Shown here: one piece after another, positions 46,580 through 58,152 of the stretch
How positions within the stretch are numbered: position 1 is the stretch's first letter
Layout: each line of letters begins with the position of its first letter
Assembly (NCBI GenBank): GCA_951799445.1
Contig: OX637291.1
Location: 4,280,501-4,344,500, forward strand
From: Pseudisothecium myosuroides
Taxonomy: Eukaryota > Streptophyta > Bryopsida > Hypnales > Lembophyllaceae
Length of the DNA stretch: 64,000 nt
Direction of reading: 5' to 3'
Translations under genes and position numbers: made by a program
Notes under the pieces: model-generated
Seen by the model: only the letters and a program-made list of their open reading frames with translations
Database searches by the model: none
What the model was told of the DNA's origin: nothing

Positions 46580-47970
46580 GTACAGTGGAGTACCATTCAA
46601 AATGGCGCTTTTAAAATTGCAGGAAAGGAAATTTCACATCTGCCAACTTTGACAGCCTCCCGAGGGCTCAAAAATTGATCTTTGACCATAAAATTATTAC
46701 CACAATATTATATTTATGTTAATCATATGTGTACCAAATTTCAAGGCCAAAATATTTACACAAAAAAAGATATTCAAAATCTACCATTATGTGTAGCTGT
46801 GATAAAAATTTCACTACTGCCAACTTTGACACCCTCCCAAGGACCAAAAAACTTTCCTATGAAAATTTTGGCATGGAACCACCTATATGTTGATTACATG
46901 TGTAAAAAATTTCAAGTTTAGAAGACCCCCACAAAAATAGATATTCAAAATCTACCAACATGTATCGTTGTGAGAAACAATTTCACTACTACCAACTTTG
47001 GCACTATCCCAAGGGTTGAAAAACTGCTTATTTATCATGAGATTTTTATTGTGGAATCATCTCTATGTTAATAACATGTGGGCCAAATTTCAAGGTCAAA
47101 AGATTCACACAAAAAAAGATATGCTAATTTTACCAACATGTGTAGTTGTGAGAAAAAAAATTCAGCCCTTGGGATAGTGTCATTTTTTAGATAAAGTTTG
47201 ACACGGATGTAGAAAATCATTCTCACAACTACACATGTTGGTAGAATTAGAATATCTACTTTTTGGTAAATATTTTGATTTTGAAATTTGGCATACATTT
47301 TATCAATATAGAGATGATCTCATGCCAAAAATTTCATGGTAAAATTTTTTTTTTCAACCCTTAGGATAGTATCAAAGGTGGTAGTAGTGAAATTTTTTCA
47401 CAACTACACATGTTGGTAAAATTAGCATATCTTTTTTGTATGAATCTTTTGACCTTGAAATTTGGCACACATGTTATTAACATAGAGATTATTCCACAAT
47501 AAAAATCTCATGATAAATAAGCAATTTTTCAACCCTTAGGATAGTGCCAAAGTTGGTAGTAGTGAAATTGTTTCTCACAACAACACATGTTGGTAGATTT
47601 TGAATATCTATTTTTTAGGGGGTCTTTTGGATTTGAAATTTTCACACATGTAATCAACATATAGGTGGTCCCATGCCAAAAATTTCATAGGAAAAAAAAA
47701 ATTCGGTCCTTGGGAGGGTGTCAAAGTTGGCAGTAGTGAAATTTTTCTCACGGCTATACATGTTGGTAGATTTTGAATATCTTTTTTTGTGTAAATATTT
47801 TGGCCTTGAAATTTGGTAAACATATAATTAACATAAATATGATATTGTGGTAATAATTTCATGGTCAAAGATCAATTTTTGAGCCCTCGGGAGGCTATCA
47901 AAGTTGGCAGATGTGAAATTTCCTTCCTTGTAATTTCTAAAACGCCATTTTGAATGGTACCCCATTGTAC
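46580..47970. mobile_element. Giant foldback element, 1.39 kb, with repeated units in each arm
   Basis: Starts GTACAGTGGAGTACCATTC, ends GAATGGTACCCCATTGTAC. The arms (about 650 bases each) are complementary with the turn near 47270. Each arm itself holds about four diverged ~150-bp repeats built around CCAACTTTGACACCCTCCC, ACATGTGT and AAATTTCAAG. No real ORF. It could fold into a very long hairpin RNA if transcribed. Confidence 0.8.
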
Positions 47971-48670
47971 ATTTCAATTTGAAATGTGATATAGATGCAC
48001 TTCTTTAAACTCTACTCTTTAAAACATTCTAAGCTTAGGAACCTTGACACTCTAAAAACTTAGATTTTACTTGCTTATGAATGAATACAAACTATCAACA
48101 AAACCTAGAGCTAATTGATCTTGGTGTGTATATATGATACACTTCCTAGGAGTCAGACTAAACTAACACTCAATTCTCAATTACTTATTATGTTACCATT
48201 GCCAATGGACATGATTTTTCTGCATCCTCAAAACCATAAATTCCTCACACTACTATTGGAGTGCCCCAAGAGCAAAAAGATGTGTCTAGATACCAAATGC
48301 ATGCTTCACTAAAAAATGGTTTTCAATATCACCTGTGAATCTAGTCAAAAGAACAACTATTGGTAACAATATTTACACACCAAGTGTCGTGATTATGAAC
48401 CTCCACCATGCTTCATCCTCCTACCACCTAATTTTGAATAACCTTGAATGTTGAATTACCAAAGCAACAAGTGCACTACAAACACTAGCTGCAAACACTA
48501 GAACAAACATGGAGATCAAATCATCAGTCCAACCATTCAGAACCTACACATGTGATTGTGAGAAACCAATTAATTCCAATTCATTATCTCCTTGTAATGA
48601 CCAAGAGTGCTCGGAGCTCAAATCTAATTGCTTAAGAAAATTACCAGAAGCATTGTTACAGGGTTATGGA

Positions 48671-48799
48671 CTAGGTAATTGCAAAGCAGGCCAAGTTATC
48701 AAAAATAATCACAGGTTAGAACCTACCAAGCCGCGGCTGGCAAGGTTGATACTAACCTGCGATTATTTTTGATGACTTGGCCTATTTTGCAATTACTAG
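48671..48799. repeat. Foldback MITE, 129 bp
   Basis: CTAGGTAATTGCAAAGCAGG on the left and CCTATTTTGCAATTACTAG on the right form a hairpin with about 48-base arms and a ~30-base loop. Confidence 0.75.
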
Positions 48800-51008
48800 A
48801 CATAATTTCAATGTAGGAGAGTTGAGCCATTCGACTTCTTTGACTAACTAACCAATTAAAACATGCCACAAAGGCGAAAGTCTCCTACACTTGAATTATG
48901 TTAGGTGAATCCACACTCACTAAGTTAATACCGGTTGGTAGTAGTAGAGATTTCTCTAAGATTTCTCACTCTCAAACCAATGAAATTTCTACTTCATACC
49001 AACCTTGTTGAAAATTTGCACAAGACCCGCAGTGAGCGTTATCAGTCTTAATCTGCCTCTCTATAACCAATTGACACAAGCCACGAAGGCGAAACTCTCC
49101 TGCATTGACATTAGTATATAGACTAAATTGCTTTAAGAGTTGTCTCCCAAAACTCTGGATCATAGCGCAGTATCTGAGCAACACCACAACCGATAGAAGT
49201 GAAACAAATTATTCACCAGAGTAAACGTTTTTGAAGAAGAGCAACTGCAGAGTCAGATAGCTACTTCTCGGTATTGAAATACTGTTCTTAGACTACGTAA
49301 GCATCTGCGCAAAACAACAAGGGTGATACCAATCTTCAGCAAACTTAATGTTGTGACTGGGATGGAATCCACCTCTGATTGTCAACAATTTCCCATTTCA
49401 ACAATTATGCTCGTTCAGAATGATAGAAACCGAAATTGATCTCCTGTTCAGACCACGCCAGTGCCTGCTCTTTTTCATCTTGGTTCAGTTTTGCAACAAT
49501 AGCCGAGGTCGCTTTCCTCTTCCTGTCGGGTCTCTCGATAGTAGCCTGACATAGATCATGTGATAAAAAGATATTCAGCAATCTTGATCAAATGCATCCA
49601 GCCTTAAATTGGGCCGATCAATAAATTTTAACCTTGATCACAACTACCAAGTATATTTGTTGTTCTATCCCGAGCTTGAGCACTGAAAAGAAAGACATTC
49701 TTCAAGCAAAGTTTGAATATCAGCTCACACATTAAGTCCAAAATGCCAATGTTCGATGCCACTCGATAAAAATCTACTAAACAGGACAAAACTGATGAAT
49801 TGTAAACACTTCCTTCTACAAAATTCCAGCTATACTATTCTTTGTAGAAATTTTGGATACTTCTAAAATAATCCACACTAATAGAAATACCCAAGATGTA
49901 TACTAAAAATTAAACCTAAAAGGTATCAAACCTAGCCAAGTGTAATGTTGTGCAAGACAGTACGTTTCTAATGCAAACCCTGCCAATTGTAATGTGGTTA
50001 GGATTTTTAGAATACCTCCAGAGGGTGAGTTTTCCGATAGTGCCAGAAAAGATAGAAGGGAAATTACCTGAGATGATGTTCTCTTGCTGGCCTACTGCCA
50101 AACATAACGAATCTTTCAAGTTCTCGGTGCTTCCTGATATCAGAAGTTTCTCCATTACGGGTTTCTTCTGCACTGGTACGTGATGTCAAAGCTTTCAACG
50201 CGCCTTGATCTGAGGCCTGCATCCAACATTTGTGCTTAGTAAAATAAAATGTTGTCTTGCTTTGGGCACCTTGCGTGCTGAACACCCGACATTTGGAACT
50301 TCACAACCCTAAACAACAAGGCCACCAAAGTAATTCATTCCTCTTTGAAGCGATGAAAACCAAGTGATGGACATTCAAACGGTCTTGCTCACTTTCAGAG
50401 TCGGAAATTCTTCTAACTTGCTAGCATCCACAGCCAAGCTACTGCTGCAGCATTGGTATCCGTAGTCAAATACTCCGTAACAATCAGTGTGATGCCTGCA
50501 CCCGCAAAGACATTCCAAAAATCAAATCCTTACACTGAAGACACAACTTCAAAGGTTTATGAAATGCCCCAAACTAGAGCAGTCTAATCTCCCTTCTAAT
50601 CAACTTAACATACTCAAAACCAAGAAGTACTGTTGCAACATGTCGGAATTTCCATCCAACCACTCACCACTGCATTTCAAGCTCTGTCTTTAGCCATGTA
50701 CTCAAACAGTGCTCAGCTAACAACTAACCAAACATAGCAGATCAAAAACACAAGAATGGCACTAGTGAAGATTACGAATTCACAAATTGGAAAGATCCGA
50801 GCAATACAGACACTTTAATTTCTTGATTACAGTCCAGCGGAGGCGTGAGATTGGCATGCTTGGTTCAGTCGCGAAAATCGCGAAAATTGTTTGTTCCCCG
50901 ATGCGCACATTCCCCACCGCCGAAGTTCCCCCGTCAGAGGAGCGTAAGCGTCCCCTGAAGGGCTCCAGAGAATCACCTACAGTACATAATCCATACCTTA
51001 AGTTTGGA
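48800..51008. other. No confident gene; possible decayed minus-strand exons
   Basis: On the minus strand, 50220-50083 has AG and GT borders and reads TSRTSAEETRNGETSD-like peptide. About 49549-49430 has a coding-looking stretch with DRKRKATSAIVAKLNQDE. Their reading frames do not join cleanly and I recognise no family. The rest is non-coding. Confidence 0.3.
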
Positions 51009-51306
51009 CTAAGGTAACTACACCTAAAATCGCACGCTTCCTAAAATTGCACAGTGGATATTCTTGCCTAAAATGTACTCTCACTATTCATATGACTCTA
51101 TGGTCGTTTTTAGGTACACCTATTTTCAGCACTTTGAAAATTCGTAGATTATTCACAAGGTGTCCAAAAAATGCATTTTAAGAGAATCTAGAATCCCGTT
51201 TTGACTACCAATAGGACCCCCCAATTTTTTTTTCAATATAATAGTGAAACCATGCTGAATCATGCTGAATAGCTTAACTGTGCAATTTAAGGTGTAGTTA
51301 CCTTAG
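51009..51306. mobile_element. MITE with CTAAGGTAACTACACC ends, 298 bp
   Basis: Perfect 16-base inverted ends CTAAGGTAACTACACC and GGTGTAGTTACCTTAG, then GCAC/GTGC blocks inside. It abuts the palindrome that follows. No clear target duplication. Confidence 0.75.
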
Positions 51307-51796
51307 TGTGCCCTGTGTTGTTGCCATAGCCAAAACAAAAGTAAAAGTTTTAAAAAAAAAGTTTTAAACTAAAAATAACTCAGAAATCCATAACTTTCAC
51401 AGGTCCAAATGCCATGAAACCAAGCCCGTGCACCCCTCTTTGCCGAGGGCTTTCCGACGATACCAAGTCCGCCACCGAGGGACGCACGGTCCGGGAGATC
51501 TCAACGTAATAAACAAACAAAACAAAACAAAACAAACATCCTGTCTTAAGGTATGGATATTTGGTTTGGTTTGGTTTGTTTGTTATGTTGAGATCTCCCG
51601 GACCATGCGTCCCTTGGTAGCATACTTGGTACCGTCGGAAAGCCCTCGGCAAGGATGGGTGCACGGGCTTGGTTTCATGACGTTGGGACCCACGATGGAA
51701 AAACTATGAATTTTCAAAGTTTTTATGAATTAAAAAATTAGAAAATGATTTTGATTTTGATTTTGATTTTGGTTGTGGCAACAACACAAGGCACAT
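51307..51796. repeat. Palindromic element (GAGATCTCC family), 490 bp
   Basis: The left arm begins TGTGCCCTGTGTTGTTGCC and the right arm ends GGCAACAACACAAGGCACA. The arms include CCGGGAGATCTCAAC / GTTGAGATCTCCCGG and GCCGAGGGCTTTCCGACG / CGTCGGAAAGCCCTCGGC. It turns near 51540. Confidence 0.78.
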
Positions 51797-52150
51797 TGGG
51801 GCGTTTGGACCTATGGTGGGAAAGTTATGGATGTTCTAGTTATTTTTTAAACTTAAAAATTACTCCGTACTAAATTATACGGAGTACTAAATTATGTATC
51901 TTTTGAACTGTGTGCCATTGGAAAGCCCTTGGCGAGTAGGGGTGCACAGGCTTTATTTCGTGGCGTTTGAACCTACAATGGGAAAGTTATGAATTTTTGA
52001 ATTATTTTTTATTCTTAAAAATGATTAAATTATGCTAAATTACGTATCTTTTGAACCATGTGTCAATTTGTCACGTTCTTGGTACCGTTGGAAAGCCTTC
52101 GGTAAGGAGGGGTGCATGGGCTTTGTTTTGTGGTGTTTGGACCTTTGGTG
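51797..52150. repeat. About two tandem ~166-bp units related to the preceding palindrome
   Basis: GCGTTTGGACCTATGGTGGG, GCGTTTGAACCTACAATGGG and GTGTTTGGACCTTTGGTGG recur at about 51799, 51963 and 52133, each but the last followed by GAAAGTTATG and later by a GGAAAGCC block. Confidence 0.65.
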
Positions 52151-52786
52151 GAGTAGAAGTAAAGAACTGATGAAGGACCTATTCAATCATCCAAGAATAG
52201 AATTTGTTAGTTTTAGGCCAATCATATTGGTGACAGAACCCCATATTTTGATGAGATGAACTTTCACTGAGCAAGTGGAGATGCTCTAACCAAGTGACCT
52301 CACTGATGACGTTTTCCACCTTGGCGGAGGTGCCCTAAATACAAAAGACAGACTGAAAGATTTCACAGGCACAACTTACATGAATCGTGTAATTTGGATT
52401 TACAAATGCATGCATCCACTAATCTTGCGTGTTGCCATTGATGACGAGGGACGGAGGATTCCTTGAGAACTGTGTTGACCTGCTGTTCACCAAGGAGTGT
52501 ATCGCTTGCAATTCAGTAGATCTCCCCCCCCCCAAAAAAAAACATAAAATAATCCAAAAAATGAACCAATGCGCAGTGGCTAATGGAAAGCGTTGACTGT
52601 CATGTGCTTTCACTGCATGCCATTCTTCTTCTTCACCTTCTTGAGAAGTTGCGCAGGACACAGCGCCGCTCACCTCCGAAGCTGCTCATGCTGTAGTTGG
52701 CTTCAGTTGGCTTTTCACATCCCGAAGCGTCACATCCATGAGCAATGCCATCACCTTCAGTGGATTCATGGCATTCAATAGCGCAG

Positions 52787-52793
52787 TATAAAT
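52787..52793 (+). promoter_or_regulatory. TATA box of the phytoglobin gene
   Basis: TATAAAT about 360 bp before the ATG. A likely 5'-UTR intron ends at TTTGTGCAG (about 53116), which would account for the distance; its donor may be GGGTGAGATT near 52940. Confidence 0.5.
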
Positions 52794-53151
52794 CTTTGCC
52801 ATCCGCATTGCAAATTCCATCTGGAGTTCAGTTTGCATTCAGTTTTCATTTACACCATTACTAGAGAGATCATAAATTCAAGCAGTTAGTACGTACTGAG
52901 AGCTAGAGTGGATCGGTCGAGCTTGCAAGAGCAGCACAAGGGTGAGATTCAATCACGTCTTCGGTGCTGAATGATGGAGAGTTTGACAATGTCCTTAAGT
53001 GACTCCCTTTGTAATTATACATGATCAAACGATTGTTCAGCTAGCACTTTCTTGATTATGAGATTACTGGGGTGTACGTATGCTGATCGATGACATGGTG
53101 TGATTAATTTGTGCAGGTTTGAAATTGAGCGAGTGAGGCACGTATACCGCA

Positions 53152-54049
<898 letters not shown>

Positions 54050-54237
54050 ATCATCAAATTTCAAGCAAACCACTTCCATCGAAATGAAACCGGCAGGCCA
54101 GCATATAATATAGACCGCAATTTAGAATAATGATTTCCTCAACCATTCATGGCTACAGCAAGATAGTAATTAACGCTATCATTTTTGTCATCTCCACACC
54201 GACGAGTTAGTGGTGATGACGTGCTCTATTAAGCTTG

Positions 54238-54620
54238 TCCATACCTTAAGTTTGACTGATTTGTTTTGTTTGTTTGTTTGTAACGTTGAGATTGGTACCA
54301 AGAACATTTCTGACGGTACCAAGTACGTCACTGGGAAACAAATCCCGTGCACCCCTCCTCGCCGAGGGCTTTCTGATGCTACCAAGTCACTGGGAAACAA
54401 ATCCCGTGCACCCCTCCTCGCCGAGGGCTTTCTGATGCTACCAAGAGCATTTCTGTCATCCCCGGTGACGTGCTAGGTACCATCAAAAAGCCCTCGGCGA
54501 GGAAGGGTGCATGGGTTTTGTTTTGATCTATGGTGGAAAAGTTATGAATTTTTGAGTTATTTTTCGTTTTAAAAATGAGTTTTACTTTTGTTTTGTCTGT
54601 GGCAACGGCACAGGGCACAC
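54238..54620. repeat. GAGATCTCC-family repeat with an internal 58-bp duplication
   Basis: Shares GTGCACCCCTCCTCGCCGAG and GGCACAGGGCACAC with the palindrome at 51307. The block CACTGGGAAACAAATCCCGT...GCTACCAAG is duplicated head to tail at about 54330-54445. It separates the phytoglobin from the transporter pseudogene. Confidence 0.7.
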
Positions 54621-55359
54621 GAGTCATATATTGAAGAAAGATTAGCAACCCCATTTTGAATGAAATTAAGGATACTACCAGCTTTGGAAGTTTGGAACAA
54701 ATGAAATGTGTTAAAACAGTTTTTGGAATTAAGAAGTTCAGGTGAAAGAAGCTTACGTTTTCTGGCCAAGATTCCAGAAGATGCTGCCAAAGAGAATCGC
54801 AGCCACAGAGGAGAAACAAAAACACACAGTTGTAGTCTGGGGTTAGCCAGTACGTAAGTCAGCTTTTGTTTCCAGAAACATGAAGCGAGCTGCGTAAAGA
54901 GTGGCTGTGAATATTTAGTGGGAAGTGAAGGTCTTGTGTTTCGGGGATTGGTGATTTCAGTTGGTTTACCAGCGCCTTGTTGTTCCTGATTGGGTTCCTG
55001 ATGTCATAGTCAAAGCAAGCAAACTCTCAGTATGGTCACTAATTCAAATCTTTGTCTGAAAATGTTACTATAATTGCTGTCAAACCAAAAGAAAATAAAA
55101 GCCAGTAGTGCAAGCTGCAAGATTTTCTGCAAACACCCTCCCTGCACCTTCCTGCCATATATGGAGATTCGACTGATCTATGACACAGCTTTGCAAATTA
55201 CACTTCAACCTTTTATATATTTTCTCAAAAGTGACATATTCCAGTTTCAGATTATAGAGTAGCAATGTGACCTTAGGCATTCACATCTTTTATACCAGGT
55301 GCATTTAAGAGGCAATTAATTTTGCACAAGAGAATCGGTTACTGAAGGTATGTACAATA

Positions 55360-55549
55360 CAGTAGAACCTCTCTAAACCAGTAGGCCCGGGACCGGTCTG
55401 ACAAGATTACATTAAGGAGGTTTATCTGCTTGTGGAGGGTCATTTTTAGTCATAACCTTTGTTATGAGGACAAGTCCGGATAGGTCTGCCAAGATTTGCT
55501 TACAGAGGTTTATTTGCTTATGGAGGGCTGACTTAGGAAGGTTCTACTG
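55360..55549. mobile_element. pogo-like MITE, 190 bp, TA-flanked
   Basis: Starts CAGTAGAACCTCTCTAAACC, ends GGAAGGTTCTACTG, with TA on both sides. CAGTAGAACCTCT is the classic pogo/Tigger and Emigrant/Lemi terminus. It sits inside the transporter pseudogene. Confidence 0.82.
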
Positions 55550-58020
55550 TACAGTGCACTCACATACAGTATAGAGATTCGATGTTTGATAAATCTCTAT
55601 GAAGTCAACCTCCAAATTGGTCTCCATGGGCACTGCACTGACTTCTAACATCCACGTTGCTGGATTGTAGCCCTCTTAGATCTTGGGGACGCCAGGAACA
55701 GCCCACAAGACACTCTCACAAATCAGATTATCATCAATCTCATATGGAGTACAATTTTGTCCAGATCAATTGTCTGAATGTAAATTCTCAAATGTAGAGA
55801 GAGAGAGAGCTCCCTCTGTTTTGGAAGAGATAAATGTGCTTAGAATTCATAAATTACCTCAAAATACTCGACCAGCTTGTGGGAGCAAGGTCCCAAAGGC
55901 CCATGTATATGACTTGCCCACCTCTCTTCATCAACAACAACTGCAATATAAACAAGGAAGTTCACCAAATTTGTTAAACTTGACTTTTGAAAAGTGCACC
56001 TTACTTGTAAATTCCAATCCAGAGATTTTTGCATATTACAAGAAAATGATCATCTAATATATTGGGAAAGGAGGCAGATGGCTGTCTAGCCCCCTCCTCT
56101 AGCTTTATTTCCATGTAATATGGAAAATTGTATAGGTGGAACGAGATAATAAGGTATAAGAATGAAAAAGTGCACATTGCTTTAAGGTCTTTTAACAAAC
56201 TTGGTGTACTGTACAACATCAGATTACTACAAATAATTGGTACCTGTGCAAAACAGTAAATTTGCAGTCAGGATTTTAGATGGTAGTTATGTACCTCATC
56301 AAAAGCTTCAAAGATGTCAATACTGGGTTGATGTGTGGTGCACACCACAGTCTGGCCTGTGTCCTCTGTGTTGCGGACTGTGCAATGTTCAGCACACTTG
56401 GCAGGACATTGTCATGTTGCACCTGAACCGCTTTGATTTTACAAATGGAGTTTTAGAAACACAGTGAGAAAATGCAGTCAGCGCTGAGACTGTTGCCATA
56501 TCTGAAAGAATGAGCCCTTCCGTGCGTCAACACATACAATAGTCTTGTTGTACTGATGGCAAGAAATTTCTTTGATAAGCACCAACTTAGAGCAAAAACG
56601 AAGATCCTCACGAAACAAGATATTTCAAACTTTGCTCTTGCATATTATGAATCAATACAGGATGACATATATAATAGATCTTGACAACTAGAGAAAGAAG
56701 GTGCGGTAAACTTGGCAACTCATACATTGGAAATTGCCTTAAATGATGTTAAATTGGCACTTGAGGTTTAGCAAGGTTTGATTTTTTTGAATGTATCTTG
56801 GGGGAGTTCTACTGGTGGCTTCTAGAGAAATCAATGAAATTGGGCATTCTGTTGTCCATGACTGCGAAAAAATTGTGGAGCGTGATATGAAATGAAAGAG
56901 CTCAGGAAAACGTACAGCAGGCCTGTCCACGGAGTATTGAGGCCATCAAAGGAAACGGACAACAGCTCGAAAGGCAAAATCAAGCGACGCTTGCGTTCCA
57001 AGCGTGCAAATTCCAGTGTGGCCTCCAGGGCAGTGCCAAGCGCAGCCTCAGCGTCAGCAAGCGCCACAAAATGGTCCCGGCTCTTCATCTCCATAGACGT
57101 CGAATGGGCATTGTTGCTTCCAGTGCCTTGCGTTGCCAGTTTTGACTGAACGAGTTTCTTACACCTGATAAAAAAAAAGGTTCCAAGTTGTCTTACTCCA
57201 CTTTTCTTCAAAAAAGTGCCTATTTTATTTCGAGATTGCATTTAAATTCTTCTTCAATTTTGGGATGACAACAACTCAGAGTTGCAAGCAAGTGTTTGGT
57301 CAAGGTTAGATCCACCAGAATGTCATCCTAGGACGGACCGAGTAAAAAGAAATTTGGCTTACTTCAACTCTAGTAGAAAGCAGTGTTTGAATCAAGCCAT
57401 CCGAGCAACAAAACATGCCCGAAGCAACACAAAACACGTCCAAATCAACAGAACTATTTTAATTTATGTCCTTGTTTTCTATTCATGAAATTTGCAATTG
57501 CCTGGTAAGACCCTTACCGTCTTCAGCCCTTGCCATTTCGTCATGGACTTTGTATATTCCTGAGTATGGGTTATTAGATGTTACTGTCTCTACTACCAGA
57601 ACATTCCCAGATCTCAATTTTTCATTCCTCTCTGCCAATACTTCCTCAGATATGACTGCTTGGGGCTTTCCTGGGGCTGCGTACATAGACCAAAAGAGTG
57701 TGCTCAAAAGACAAATACTGTTATTTGAAAGAGACAGGGCTAACGAGTATAAAGAAATTAATCAAGTTGTAGAAGGAAAAATGAACGAAATTCTAATACA
57801 TGGTTCTGAAATACAATATAATGCTGAACCTACAAACAAAGAAGCTACTTACGTCTCATACAATGCAAAGCGATTCTGAATCCAATGTTGAATATGACGG
57901 CAAATCCAAACAGAGACCCAATGCTTATCCAGCACCAGTAGCTCTGAGTGAAAATCCACGGTTGATTAAAACCAGCTCTCCTATTGTGTGATTCTTTCTC
58001 ACATCAAACTGCACAATATC

Positions 58021-58152
58021 CCCTGTACTTTTGGTTTCTTTGACTTTGTGTTGTGGTTTGTGTCCCCCGCCAGGCCACTTGTGGCTGGCGGTCTTGTATC
58101 TTCCTTTCGCAATGAAATTTCGTTTCATTTGTGTCAAAAAAAAAACCAAAAA
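58021..58152 (+). mobile_element. 5'-truncated retroposon (LINE/SINE) with A-rich tail and 15-bp duplication
   Basis: A 132-bp insert ending in an A-rich tail (CAAAAAAAAAACC then A's) is flanked by AAACTGCACAATATC on both sides (58006-58020 and 58153-58167). The body ends CGCAATGAAATTTCGTTTC, like the 3' ends of plant L1 LINEs. It inserted at an intron-exon border of the transporter pseudogene and duplicated the splice acceptor (GATATTGTGCAG on the minus strand). Confidence 0.85.

Noticed and set aside
55683..56057. 124-codon plus-strand ORF as a gene
   Set aside because: It is the antisense of transporter exon relics (GPCSHKLVEYFE on the other strand) and intron sequence.
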